64,000 nt of DNA from contig OX638322.1 in NCBI GenBank assembly GCA_951812575.1, positions 2,603,925 through 2,667,924 of the forward strand, read 5' to 3'. Origin of the DNA: Candidatus Binatia bacterium (GTDB taxonomy: Bacteria; Desulfobacterota; Binatia; Bin18). Position 1 is the first letter of the stretch. The number at the start of each line of letters is the position of its first letter. Positions 35,486-44,585 of this stretch are shown piece by piece. The notes below the pieces were generated by a model. That model made no database searches. It worked only from the letters and a program-made list of their open reading frames with translations, and was not told where the DNA came from. Made by a program: the position numbers and the translations under genes.

Positions 35486-37042
35486 CTAGTGCGCATGGTC
35501 GTGTTCGGGAAGCGTGGTGGAGAGGGAGGCGAGATGCACCCGATACGTCCCCCGAGTCACGACTCGCTCACCAGCGCTGAGCCCCGCCCGCACTTCTACA
35601 AAGTCGTCCTGCTTGACGCCCAGCTCCAGTTCTCGCCGCGTAAACGTCTCTCCCCCCACCTGGACAAAGGCAAGCGGGACGCCCCTGTCATACACGACGG
35701 CACTGACCGGGACGGCAAGGGCCTGGACGACTTCTCCGGTTGGCACGCCAAGCTCGCCATGCATGCCAATTTTTAAGTGGCCCTGAGCATTATTGACCGC
35801 CAGGATAAGCGGGACGGAGCGGTTCTCGGGGTGCAGCACGCTGCCCAGGGTCACCAACCGCACATCTGGTGGAGAGAGGAGTAGGGGCGAGCTGAGGGCC
35901 GGAGCGGTAAAGCGGACCCGCTCCACATGGCGGACTTTGGCGATGTCCGCCTCAAAGACGTGCCCGTTAATCCAGACGTGCTCCAGATTCATAATGGTGA
36001 ACAGGCGATGACCCGCTTCAATCAGTGCCCCAGGAGTAAAGTTGACCGTGACCACTGTCCCGGCCATCGGTGCACGCAGGAGAAAGCGTTTAGCCCGAGA
36101 GGTTTGGAGGGCCGCGGCGCTGGTCGGGTTCACGTCGAGCAGAGAGAGTTCCGCACGGGAGGCCGACAGTCGGGCTGTGAGGACGGCCACGTTTTTTTGG
36201 GCTTGCTCCAGGCGTCGCTTGGGAACAATGCGGTCTGCATACAGGTTCTGCACGCGTGCCAACTCGTGTCGGGCGGCCTCAAGCTCAGACTGGCTCGCCT
36301 GCACGGCATAGACGAGTTCGGCGCGGCTCTTGGTGGGTAAGGGGAGCAGCAGTGCGAGTGGCTCGCCCGGTTCAACGCGCTGTCCTGGTGTGGGAACACC
36401 TTTATCCACGGCCACCGCCCGCCCAATGATCGGTGCCGTGATATGAACTTCTCCCCCGGCTGCGGGTGTGACTTCCGCGTGGAGTTGGAGCGTGGGGTGC
36501 AGTTCCCGAGTGGCGACTGCCTGGGTCGCTAATCCTATCTGCCACTGCTGCTCTTTCAGAAAGGCAATGCCGTCGCCCGTCGGCTCTTCTGCCGGGTTGA
36601 CGCGGTCTTTCTCGGTTGCCACCACGACTACTTCGCCCGCGTCAATCGTATCGAGCACGGTCTGGGTGTCGGGATGAGACCGGGTAAACCGCAAACGATA
36701 CGTGCCGGGTTCGGTCGGTGTGAGCACGGGGCGGTAAATGCCCGGCGATGTCGGTGTTTCCGAGTGGACGGTGAGGTGCTGGCCGTCTCGACCTTCCAGC
36801 GTCGTTATGACGGCATCCCTGGAGACCGCCTGAGCTGTCTCCAAGTCGGTCAGATGTACTGCAAAAGGCGTGGCTTTGCCCACGACTAACGGCGCAAAGT
36901 CCACAAAGAGTTCAGTCTTCGTCGTCCACTTCGTGATGCTGGTCGGTTCATGGGCCTGGTCTTCGGGCAGACGAGTGTCGCCCAACTGGCAGCTGGTCAG
37001 CAACATCAGCACACCGAAGCCCATAGAGTAATTCCGCAACAT
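35486..37042 (-). CDS. RND periplasmic adaptor lipoprotein (CzcB/CusB-like)
   Basis: ATG 37042 follows GGAGG by eight bases. The N-terminus MLRNYSMGFGVLMLLTSC is a lipoprotein signal with lipobox LTSC. After it comes an Ig-like domain (about 40-150), then the HlyD barrel/hairpin region with LHAEVTPAAGGEVHITAP and the coiled hairpin ARHELARVQNLYADRIV. The very C-terminus ends HDHAH, a small metal-binding tail. Total 518 residues, longer than simple adaptors because of the N-terminal domain. It sits 15 bases before the permease gene. Confidence 0.9.
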   Translation of the reverse strand: MLRNYSMGFGVLMLLTSCQLGDTRLPEDQAHEPTSITKWTTKTELFVDFAPLVVGKATPFAVHLTDLETAQAVSRDAVITTLEGRDGQHLTVHSETPTSPGIYRPVLTPTEPGTYRLRFTRSHPDTQTVLDTIDAGEVVVVATEKDRVNPAEEPTGDGIAFLKEQQWQIGLATQAVATRELHPTLQLHAEVTPAAGGEVHITAPIIGRAVAVDKGVPTPGQRVEPGEPLALLLPLPTKSRAELVYAVQASQSELEAARHELARVQNLYADRIVPKRRLEQAQKNVAVLTARLSASRAELSLLDVNPTSAAALQTSRAKRFLLRAPMAGTVVTVNFTPGALIEAGHRLFTIMNLEHVWINGHVFEADIAKVRHVERVRFTAPALSSPLLLSPPDVRLVTLGSVLHPENRSVPLILAVNNAQGHLKIGMHGELGVPTGEVVQALAVPVSAVVYDRGVPLAFVQVGGETFTRRELELGVKQDDFVEVRAGLSAGERVVTRGTYRVHLASLSTTLPEHDHAH

Positions 37043-37153
37043 GGGCGCGGTCCTCCATAGGAGAGACACGACTTCCTGAGGGCATGGCGGGGGAGTTCGC
37101 CAAGCCGAAGTCCGCTCATTCTTTAAGGGATAAACGACAGTCGGATACGAAAC

Positions 37154-37603
37154 CTATACGTGACCGGGGGGAGAGCGAGGAGAAATGGCCGGGAAACAGG
37201 CCGATTCTCTGGCCGGTGGGTGGTCAGGTTGACACACCCACGACACGGTCGATGGTCGTCGAGTGTTGACCGGAAGTGCAGTGGGAGGAGCAAGCGGGAG
37301 GTGTTCGAGGGCCACGCCGAGTAGCACAAAGCTCCGTGGGAGCAGCGCGGAGAGGCTTATGTGAGAGTCGGACCTTGAGGAGTGTTCATCCGGAGCGTTA
37401 TGCCCCGTGTCATACTCGTCGTGGTCATGGGCAGGCGAGGCGAGGAAATCCACGTGGACAATCGCCGAGTGGCTATGTGTGCTCTCGTGCCCATGCGCAT
37501 GGTGCTGTTCAGGATGCGTGTGGAAAGTCGGCAACAGTAACGGGACTGGCAGCAGAAGGGCGAGGAGGCAAGTCCGCAAGAGAGGTGAAGATATTTTCAG
37601 CAT
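37154..37603 (-). CDS. His-rich exported small protein, efflux-operon leader
   Basis: The 149-residue protein has an N-terminal signal-like segment (LLRTCLLALLLPVPLLLP) followed by FHTHPEQHHAHGHE and more His/Asp clusters (AHDHDEYDTGHN) to about residue 75, then a Pro-rich tail. It resembles periplasmic metal-binding leaders such as CzcI/DUF2946-type proteins, but I do not recognise an exact family. It likely buffers or senses the metal exported by the three downstream genes. Confidence 0.65.
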   Translation of the reverse strand: MLKISSPLLRTCLLALLLPVPLLLPTFHTHPEQHHAHGHESTHSHSAIVHVDFLASPAHDHDEYDTGHNAPDEHSSRSDSHISLSALLPRSFVLLGVALEHLPLAPPTALPVNTRRPSTVSWVCQPDHPPARESACFPAISPRSPPGHV

Positions 37604-37648
37604 ACGTCAACGAAAGAATTATCACAGATCGTCCATGAGAGAGAAGAG

Positions 37649-37671
37649 TCTTGACCTTCATTCTTGACCTT
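37649..37671. promoter_or_regulatory. direct repeat upstream of the efflux operon
   Basis: TCTTGACCTT occurs at 37649-37658 and again at 37662-37671 (13-base period), 46-68 bases upstream of the His-rich gene. Tandem half-sites of this sort are used by OmpR-type metal response regulators. No regulator gene is nearby. Confidence 0.35.
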
Positions 37672-37731
37672 TTTGATTTCTGGAATTGCCAGGGGCGATG
37701 ATGGCGGGCTACGACCGCCACCTCGCCTGCA

Positions 37732-38577
37732 TCATTTCTCACGCCGCCAATCCGACCCTAATGCGACGCGGCGGACAGCGTCGGTGTCGGTCGGTTGATG
37801 TCCAACCTGATATGTGGGCGCTGGCGCTTCGACGACCCGATTCGAGAGTCGCCCCAGACCGGTGACCTCAACCTCGACCAGATCTCCAACATTCATTGGG
37901 CGTGAGTTTCTGGGTGTGCCCGACATAATCACATCTCCAGGCAGGAGCGTGATATAGCGACACAGATCGGCCAGGATATAGTCGATCGGAAAGATCATCT
38001 CACTCAGAGCGCCTTCCTGTACGACCGCGTCATTGAGGTAGGTCCGGAGCGTGGCTTGGCGAATGTCCACCCCACTCACGATCCCTGGGCCAATCGGGCA
38101 AAAGCCGTCCATCCCTTTGACGCGCAGCATCGAGCCCGCATCCGTATCGCGAAAGTCCTGGCTTCCCACGTCATTACCGGGTGCAAAGCCCGCGATATAC
38201 TCCCACACCTCATCGCGGCCCACGTTGCGCATCGGTTTACCAACAATCACCGCCACCTCCCCTTCGTAGTTGAGATACTTCGTGCCTTGCGGACGCACGA
38301 GGGAACCCCGATGACTGTTCAGCGCCGTTGTCGGCTTCTGAAAATACGTGGGCGTCTCAATGTGTGGGACGCGGAACTCGGCACGGCGCGATTCATAATT
38401 CAGGTGAATGCACAGGATCTTGCTTGGTTCGCACGGCGGCAGATAGGTGGCCTCGGCCTCATGAATCGCTCGGCCATCGCCCAGCAGCAGCCCGTCGCCG
38501 TCCGGCTTGACCCACCTGGGCTGGCCTTCGTGCAAAATCCGACGCCATTCCGTCCGCGGTCCATCCAGTACACTCAT
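37732..38577 (-). CDS. fumarylacetoacetate-hydrolase-family protein
   Basis: The 281-residue protein has the FAH-family metal-binding core: YEGEVAVIVGKPMRNV, then GFAPGNDVGSQDFRDTD, and the C-terminal LLPGDVIMSGTPRNSRPM. GGGAGG precedes the ATG. Members hydrolyse or decarboxylate beta-diketo acids in aromatic catabolism (for example HpcE-type enzymes or acylpyruvases). No other steps of a specific aromatic pathway are adjacent. Confidence 0.9.
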   Translation of the reverse strand: MSVLDGPRTEWRRILHEGQPRWVKPDGDGLLLGDGRAIHEAEATYLPPCEPSKILCIHLNYESRRAEFRVPHIETPTYFQKPTTALNSHRGSLVRPQGTKYLNYEGEVAVIVGKPMRNVGRDEVWEYIAGFAPGNDVGSQDFRDTDAGSMLRVKGMDGFCPIGPGIVSGVDIRQATLRTYLNDAVVQEGALSEMIFPIDYILADLCRYITLLPGDVIMSGTPRNSRPMNVGDLVEVEVTGLGRLSNRVVEAPAPTYQVGHQPTDTDAVRRVALGSDWRREK

Positions 38578-38617
38578 GCCGATCCTCCCTTATGAACTTC
38601 GGCTCTTCGTTCAAACC

Positions 38618-38723
38618 TTAAGCAGCTGATATATCCTGTGGAGACAAAGAAGTCTTGGCGGTATTGGGTTAGCAACATCAGACGGATGATGGCCCGGTAT
38701 GCCATAGCGTATAGTGCGTGGCC
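38618..38723 (-). pseudogene. decayed 3' end of a PF10118 hydrolase gene (remnant 2)
   Basis: Minus-strand codons read PRTIRYGIPGHHPSDVANP and, after an internal deletion of about 20 codons with a frame change, NTAKTSLSPQDISAA and stop. The intact gene at 15073 has PRTIRYAMPGHHPSHVANP in the same position and ends KMSLSPKEM, then FPAQ. This is a clear degraded paralogue between the FAH and TPR genes. Confidence 0.78.
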
Positions 38724-38800
38724 GAAACGACCCAAATAACTTATAATTCCTTTTTCATTTGACCCAACACTATGCTGCCGTAACACGAAGGAGAAATATC

Positions 38801-40180
38801 ATGCCCACCGACGTTCGCGGTCTTGATATCACAGTGACGAATGCCGAGGCTCTGACCGAGTATGACAAGGTGCTGACCGACCTCTGGAATTATCGTCTCG
38901 TGGCGCCAAAAAATCTGAAGCGTGTTCTCGAACTCGACCCGGACTTTCCAATGGCACACGTGGTCCGAGGGTATATTATGTCCATGCTCGAGACGGTCGC
39001 GGTCCGCCCGAAAATGCTGGCCAGCGCGTCACACGCCCGCGAACATCTTGCGCCCGACACTCGCCGCGAACGTCTGCACTGCGACGCCTTGGAAGGGTTG
39101 GCAACCGGCAATCTCGAACGGGCCTGTGCCGCTTGGGAGGCCATACTGGCCGACCATCCTCACGACCTGCTGGCGCTCAAAATGCACCACCATTCGACTT
39201 TCTGGACCGGTCGGAGTTATGTCATTCGCAATACCGTTGCCGGCGTGTTCGACTTGTGGGATGAGTCGATCCCCGGTTACAGCTTCGTCCTCGGCATGTT
39301 GGCCTTTGCGCTTGAAGAATGCGGCGATTACGCGCAAGCAGAAGCCTTTGGTCGCCGGTCAATTGACCTGAACCCGGACGACCTGTGGGCGATCCACTCG
39401 GTCGCGCATGTGATGGAGATGCAGGGCCGCCTGGACGAGGGGATTGCCTTGATCGATCGGCCGGTCGAGCAATGGGCTGACCGCAACCCGTTTCAAGGCC
39501 ATAATTGGTGGCACCTGGCATTATTCGCGCTTGAGCGGGGTGACTATGATTTTACCTTGGACGTCTATGACAACAGGATACTGACCGCGAACACGGAATT
39601 CTTCCTGGATGTGCAAAACGGTGCTTCGCTGCTCAAGCGCCTGGAATTGCTGGGGGTTGATGTGGGTGATCGCTGGGAGCCCTTGGCGGAGTATGCGCGG
39701 AAGCGGGTCGATGATCATGTGCTGGCCTTTACCGATCTGCATAGCCTGATGGCGCTGGCATCTGCGGACGACAAGGAGACCGCGCAGACGTATATCAATG
39801 CACTCGAATCGTTTGCCCATACACCAGACAATTATTCCGCTTCGCTGATGGCGGATGTGGTGGTGCCGATGTGTGAAGGAGTGCTGTCGTTTGAAAACGA
39901 GGAGTATGCTCGGGCGGTCGAGGTCTTGTGGCCGCTACGCGATCGCTGGTTTGGGATCGGAGGATCGCATGCGCAGCGAGATATCTTTACGCAGATTCTC
40001 ATCGAGGCGGCCATTCGCGCTGAACGCTATGAGCAGGCACGGGCGCTGCTGGCGCAGCGGGCGTTGTTGAGACCCAACAGTCTTGGAAGCTGGCAAAAGT
40101 ACGCAAGCGTGTTGCAGGCCTGCGGCGACGACGCGCGGGCGGAACACGCGCGGCAAAGAGTTGCCGGCCTGCACGCGTAG
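38801..40180 (+). CDS. tetratricopeptide protein, TTC38-like
   Basis: ATG 38801 follows AAGGAGA. The 459-residue protein is helical throughout and has the TTC38-type features LELDPDFPMAHVVRGYI, ALEECGDYAQAEAFGRRSI, LNPDDLWAIHSVAHVMEMQG and NWWHLALFALERGDYD. There is no signal peptide. Bacterial members are of unknown function and often lie next to acyl-CoA or amidohydrolase genes. Here it ends 14 bases before the desulfinase-like gene, so the two are co-transcribed. Confidence 0.85.
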   Translation: MPTDVRGLDITVTNAEALTEYDKVLTDLWNYRLVAPKNLKRVLELDPDFPMAHVVRGYIMSMLETVAVRPKMLASASHAREHLAPDTRRERLHCDALEGLATGNLERACAAWEAILADHPHDLLALKMHHHSTFWTGRSYVIRNTVAGVFDLWDESIPGYSFVLGMLAFALEECGDYAQAEAFGRRSIDLNPDDLWAIHSVAHVMEMQGRLDEGIALIDRPVEQWADRNPFQGHNWWHLALFALERGDYDFTLDVYDNRILTANTEFFLDVQNGASLLKRLELLGVDVGDRWEPLAEYARKRVDDHVLAFTDLHSLMALASADDKETAQTYINALESFAHTPDNYSASLMADVVVPMCEGVLSFENEEYARAVEVLWPLRDRWFGIGGSHAQRDIFTQILIEAAIRAERYEQARALLAQRALLRPNSLGSWQKYASVLQACGDDARAEHARQRVAGLHA

Positions 40181-40194
40181 GGAGGGTTTCGGCC

Positions 40195-41415
40195 ATGCAT
40201 TACATGCTGACTGAGTCGCAGCTTGCGTTACGGGCGCGGGCGCGCGAATTGGCACGGGACGTGATCGCACCGCGCGCCGCGGAGGTTGATCGCAGCGAAC
40301 AATACCCCTGGGAGAATGTGCGGGCGTTAAATGAGGCGGGATTCTTTGGCATGACCATCCCGCCGGAGTTTGGTGGGGCCGGACGGAGCTATCTCGACGT
40401 GGTGCTGGTCATCGAAGAGATGGCAAAAGTGTGCGGGGTGACCGGACGCATTGCGGTCGAAGCGAATATGGGGGCGCTTTCCGCCATCATGCACTACGGC
40501 ACGCCGGCGCAAAAAGAGCGTGCGGCTGCGCTTGTCCTGGCTGGGGATAAGCCCGCCATCTGTATTACCGAGCCTCAGGCCGGCAGTGCCGCATCGGAGA
40601 TGACCACGCGGGCTGATAAACGCGGCGATACCTATGTGCTGAACGGCATGAAGCATTGGATTACCGGGGGCGGTGTTTCGAGACTCCATCTGATCTTCGC
40701 CCGCGTGTTTGACGGACAGGGGACAGAGCAAGGCATCGGTGGCTTTATTGCCGTTCGCGACCAGGATCGCGGCTTGCGCATCGGTCAGCGTGAACCCACG
40801 ATGGGCTTGCGGGGTATTCCTGAAGCCGAAGTGCATTTCGAAGATCTCGAACTGCCTGCCGACCGGGTCTTAACGCCGCCGGGCGGCTTCAGGCGTGGCT
40901 TTGCCGAATTGATGAACGCCTACAACACCCAACGGGTTGGCGCGGGCACGGTTGCTTTAGGGCTGGCGACCGGAGCCTATGAAGGGGCAAAACAATACGC
41001 TTTGGACCGAGAACAGTTCGGTCGGCCGATTGCCGAGTTTCAGGGCCTGCAGTGGATGCTGGCCGATATGTCGACACAGATCGAAGCGGCGCGGCTCATG
41101 ATCCACAGTGCGGCCCGTTCGCGCGGTCCCCACGAGAGCCCGTTCCCGGACCCGAACGCGGCTGCGCAAGCAAAGCTGTTCGCCTCGGAAATGGCCATTA
41201 AGGTCACAAATGACGCCTTACAAGTGTTTGGCGCCAAGGGCTATTCGCGCAACACGCCGGCTGAACGCATGGTGCGGGACGCTCGCATGTTCACGATTGG
41301 GGGCGGCACGGCCCAGATCCTGCGCACGGTCATCGCTGCGCGGATTCTGGACCGCCGCTTGCCGCAGACCCGTGATGGGTACGCGCGGCTGGCTCGTCAA
41401 GCCCAAGAACGGTAG
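40195..41415 (+). CDS. acd: acyl-CoA dehydrogenase-family protein, probable 3-sulfinopropanoyl-CoA desulfinase
   Basis: The 406-residue protein has the ACAD fold but lacks both usual catalytic glutamates. The helix position reads N-T-Q-R (Gln) and the loop position reads T-I-G-G-G-T-A-Q-I (Gly), where dehydrogenases have Y-E-G-T. From memory the same two changes characterise the desulfinase Acd of Advenella, which also shares QYPW, AGSAASEMTTRADK, WITGGGVS and LPQTRDGY. That enzyme removes sulfite from 3-sulfinopropanoyl-CoA without a redox change. GGGAGGG precedes the ATG. If the assignment is wrong, this is an ACAD-like protein of other function. Confidence 0.75.
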   Translation: MHYMLTESQLALRARARELARDVIAPRAAEVDRSEQYPWENVRALNEAGFFGMTIPPEFGGAGRSYLDVVLVIEEMAKVCGVTGRIAVEANMGALSAIMHYGTPAQKERAAALVLAGDKPAICITEPQAGSAASEMTTRADKRGDTYVLNGMKHWITGGGVSRLHLIFARVFDGQGTEQGIGGFIAVRDQDRGLRIGQREPTMGLRGIPEAEVHFEDLELPADRVLTPPGGFRRGFAELMNAYNTQRVGAGTVALGLATGAYEGAKQYALDREQFGRPIAEFQGLQWMLADMSTQIEAARLMIHSAARSRGPHESPFPDPNAAAQAKLFASEMAIKVTNDALQVFGAKGYSRNTPAERMVRDARMFTIGGGTAQILRTVIAARILDRRLPQTRDGYARLARQAQER

Positions 41416-41503
41416 GGCTCTGTACGGGGTTTCCTGAGCCGGTCGAAGCAGGATGATCGGGACGGGAGTTTCTCTCCCTTACGGACGGAGCAGCGACCGG
41501 GAT

Positions 41504-41839
41504 TTATTTAAACTCGACCAGGACCTCCCGATACGGCGTTGTCCCGGCGTTGCGTGCCTTATGACGTGCCGGGACGCACATCCCCTTGCCCGGCCCGGAC
41601 ACAACCTCGATTTCGCCATTCTCCACTTTCAGCGAAAAGATTGCGCCCGTCGGCACCTCCATTGTGCCCAAATCGTTCTCGTTCTCGTCGGTCACCTGCA
41701 GGGGCGCACCCGAGATCGCGTACCACATATAGCTGTGCTCGTGGGTGTGCACGGGCGTTTCCTCGCCTGGGGCGAGCTCGAAGTTCCAAACGATTACCTT
41801 GTCGTTCTCGAAGACCTTTTCAGACCCGACATCTGCCAT
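41504..41839 (-). CDS. small cupin-domain protein
   Basis: Starting at ATG 41839 (GGAGGG upstream) the protein has 111 residues with cupin motif 1, GEETPVHTHEHSYMWYAISG (metal-binding His/His/Glu or His), and motif 2, SLKVENGEIEVV, with weaker ligands. It could be a single-domain dioxygenase, isomerase or sensor. The surrounding genes are not co-oriented, so it is a single unit. Confidence 0.82.
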   Translation of the reverse strand: MADVGSEKVFENDKVIVWNFELAPGEETPVHTHEHSYMWYAISGAPLQVTDENENDLGTMEVPTGAIFSLKVENGEIEVVSGPGKGMCVPARHKARNAGTTPYREVLVEFK

Positions 41840-42003
41840 TGCATGCCCTCCTACATTAAACGATTTTCTTACCCGAACACGGAAATTTCCGCACGTCAAG
41901 CGAGAGTCACTGCTGCTACGAGAACGCATGCCTTCGTTACGGCATACCGAGCGACGGTTTTGCAAGGACCACGATAATTTAACAGTCCTCTCTTCGAGCC
42001 TTC

Positions 42004-43071
42004 TCACGCGACAACACCCCGTTCGCGCAGCAGCGGGATGATATCTCGTGCGAATCGCTGGGTATCACCGAGGTAGTCCTGCATGATTATCAGGACGCCG
42101 TCGAGTCCACCGTCATAGAGAAAGGCGAGTTTGTCAGCGACCTGTTCTTTTGTTCCCACGACATGAATCGCTCCTGCGCCGACGGTAAACATATCCAGCG
42201 TAAATTGATCAAAGGACTCACCGCCGATATTAAATTCATCCATCCAGTTCTGCGCGGCAACACGATCCTTGCACTCGATCATCCGTGTGATTTCCGCCCG
42301 TGCCTCCTCCTCCGTATCGCGCCACAGTACATAGGGGAAAGTCGCAGTCCGCACGCGCCGATTCAGGGCTGAAGCGCGCGATTTGATATCGCGAACAATG
42401 TCTGGCGTGGCTTCGAGCGATGGCGTGGACAGGAATGACCAATCACAATGACGCGCGGTCATGTTGCGACCGTCTTCCGATGACCCTGCATTCACGATTT
42501 GGGGCTGGACCGTCGGCTGGGGTATCGAGTAGCCGCCCTTGATGGTGTACCATTTTGACTCGTAGTTGAATGAACCGGGGGGTTCGCTCCACAACCCACG
42601 CAGAACCTCAATAAAGGCGGCGGTACGCGCGTACCGTTCCGCATGTTCGTCGAGTTCGATGCCCATCATGTCAAACTCGGCTCCGCTCCAGCCACTGACG
42701 ATATTGATCCCCCACCGCCCACCACTGAGGTGATCGAGCGTAGCGCCCATTTTGGCCACAACCGCGGGATGAAACAGTGGGACATGAACGGTGGAAAAAA
42801 TATTGATCCTCGACGTTGCTTCGAGCAAGCCCGCAGCCCAGGTCGTCGTTTCCAGGGAAATTCCCATGTAATTGGTCTCGCCGCCGAATCCGCGCCAGCG
42901 GCTCACCGGGAAGAGCATATCAAAACCTGCTGCTTCAGCCGCGAGTGCAATCGCTTTGTTGGTCGAGTACGGCCATTCGTCCGGGACCGTCCGGTACGTT
43001 GATATTGCCGATAAGTAAGAGCAATTGGGCATGAAGAGGCCCAACTTTAAGAATTCACGCGCCGTCTCCAC
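42004..43071 (-). CDS. LLM-class FMN-dependent monooxygenase, RutA-like
   Basis: A GTG at 43071 with GGGAGG seven bases upstream is the best start (355 residues); another GTG at 43101 extends the frame by ten codons. Motifs are LGLFMPN, the WRGFGGETNYMGISLE loop, SGGRWGINIVSGW and QPQIVNAGSSEDG, which closely follow RutA and other two-component FMNH2 monooxygenases acting on pyrimidines or sulfones. It needs a separate flavin reductase, which is not encoded nearby. Confidence 0.88.
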   Translation of the reverse strand: METAREFLKLGLFMPNCSYLSAISTYRTVPDEWPYSTNKAIALAAEAAGFDMLFPVSRWRGFGGETNYMGISLETTTWAAGLLEATSRINIFSTVHVPLFHPAVVAKMGATLDHLSGGRWGINIVSGWSGAEFDMMGIELDEHAERYARTAAFIEVLRGLWSEPPGSFNYESKWYTIKGGYSIPQPTVQPQIVNAGSSEDGRNMTARHCDWSFLSTPSLEATPDIVRDIKSRASALNRRVRTATFPYVLWRDTEEEARAEITRMIECKDRVAAQNWMDEFNIGGESFDQFTLDMFTVGAGAIHVVGTKEQVADKLAFLYDGGLDGVLIIMQDYLGDTQRFARDIIPLLRERGVVA

Positions 43072-43205
43072 AAAAAATCCTCCCGAAGTGGCTATGCTCA
43101 CACTCCGTCATGCTCCGGCGTCAGCAAGGGGCATGACGGAGCAATGCACCATCGCCCCCCGATAAGTTGACAATACGTCACGAGGGACTGCCGGCTCTCT
43201 GATAC

Positions 43206-43613
43206 TTATGAGGCCGTGCTCTCCTTGAGCATATACTCCTCGTGAAAAGGATTATCGATGAGGATACGCCACGTCCCATCGGGCTGACGGCGAGCCACAT
43301 TCGCATCCCGGCCGGACAGAGTCTGCTCCTGACCATCAGGTCCTGTGACCTGCATGGTCCACTGGCAGCAGTACAACGCGATGTCGCCAGCTTCCACCAC
43401 ATGCTTCATCTCAATCTTGAGTTGGGGCCTCAGACTCGTAAAATCGCGGAGCTTCTCGCGCAAAGACTCGCCGGCTCCACGCACCACGGGTTGTCCCGGC
43501 TGGGAGACAAAGACCTGGTCCGGCTCGTAGAGGGTCAGCATAGCCTCAACATCACCCTCATTCATGGCCTTCACAAACAGATGATCGATTTCTTCGGGTG
43601 TGCGTGCCTGCAT
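43206..43613 (-). CDS. SnoaL-like / NTF2-fold protein
   Basis: The 135-residue protein has a PEEIDHLFVKAMNEGDVEAM first helix, LYEPDQVFV, and the sheet KHVVEAGDIALYCCQW. It is close to the DUF4440/SnoaL_3 branch. AAAGGAGATGCT precedes the ATG. A separate transcription unit; the role is unknown beyond small-molecule binding or isomerisation. Confidence 0.85.
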   Translation of the reverse strand: MQARTPEEIDHLFVKAMNEGDVEAMLTLYEPDQVFVSQPGQPVVRGAGESLREKLRDFTSLRPQLKIEMKHVVEAGDIALYCCQWTMQVTGPDGQEQTLSGRDANVARRQPDGTWRILIDNPFHEEYMLKESTAS

Positions 43614-43819
43614 AGCATCTCCTTTGCGGTCAATGGTATCCGTTCAAAACTGAAACTCTGCCAATCCGAACTGTAGAGCCGTCATGAATGAATGGCAATC
43701 ATGAAACTGCCGTGACGATCCCTCCGGTTGTTTCTCTCGTCATTTTTTGGAACCATGCTCACCGGAGCAAATCAATCCGCTGGCTCCGCGACTCTCGATG
43801 AATCTTGAGGACCAGACCT

Positions 43820-44518
43820 ATGAGCGAAATCACTTTGTATACCGCCCCGACCGCGAACGGGTGGAAAGCCTCTATTGCCCTTGAAGAGCTTGGCATCGAT
43901 TACGACGTGGAGTATCTCCACTTCAACAGAAATGAACAGAAGACCCCGGAGTTTCTCAAACTCAATCCGAATGGACGCATTCCCGTCATCGTTGACCATG
44001 ATAATGAGGACTTTGTGCTGGCCGAATCGGGAGCGATTTTGCTCTATCTCGCAGAGCGGAGCGGCAAACTCTGGCCGACCGATCCCACGCTGCGTCATAA
44101 GGCCATGCAGTGGCTCATGTTCCAGATGAGCGCGGTCGGTCCGATGCTCGGGCAGGCGATGTTTTTTCAACGCATCGCAGCTCCGAAAGGCATTGTCGAC
44201 GAATATGCGATCGAACGCTACGTCACGGAATCGAAACGTCTGCTGGGCGTCTTGAATGATGCGCTCCGTGACCAGGAGTATCTGTGCGGCGAATATTCGA
44301 TGGTCGATATCGCCACCTTTCCGTGGGCGCGCGCGTATCGGTGGGCCAACGTGGATGTCTCGGACCTCACCCACCTGACCGCCTGGCTCGCGCGCGTCGA
44401 AGCCCGCGAGGCCGTACAGCGCGGGCTGTGCGTCCCGGCTGGCAAGCCACGCTTCGACTACAGCGACGACGAGCTGAAAGCTGCGGCCCAGCGCAACGCC
44501 CAACTGTACGACGCCTGA
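43820..44518 (+). CDS. glutathione S-transferase, nu-class (YghU/YfcG-like)
   Basis: ATG 43820 with TTGAGGA upstream gives 232 residues starting MSEITLYTAPTANGWKASIA. T-A-N-G-W-K is the nu-class signature, where the backbone binds two glutathiones for disulfide-bond reductase activity. LNPNGRIPVIVDHD and ESGAILLYLAE complete the glutathione site. The helical half ends normally. Confidence 0.9.
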   Translation: MSEITLYTAPTANGWKASIALEELGIDYDVEYLHFNRNEQKTPEFLKLNPNGRIPVIVDHDNEDFVLAESGAILLYLAERSGKLWPTDPTLRHKAMQWLMFQMSAVGPMLGQAMFFQRIAAPKGIVDEYAIERYVTESKRLLGVLNDALRDQEYLCGEYSMVDIATFPWARAYRWANVDVSDLTHLTAWLARVEAREAVQRGLCVPAGKPRFDYSDDELKAAAQRNAQLYDA

Positions 44519-44585
44519 GCGAAGTTGCGCAGTCTAAAAATTGCGGTACTGGAACCTGCCACGCCGACCGCACGGGTCCTGGCGG

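Noticed and set aside
43772..44503. 243-codon open frame on the minus strand
   Set aside because: Antisense to the nu-class GST gene at 43820-44518, which has the full T-A-N-G-W-K signature.
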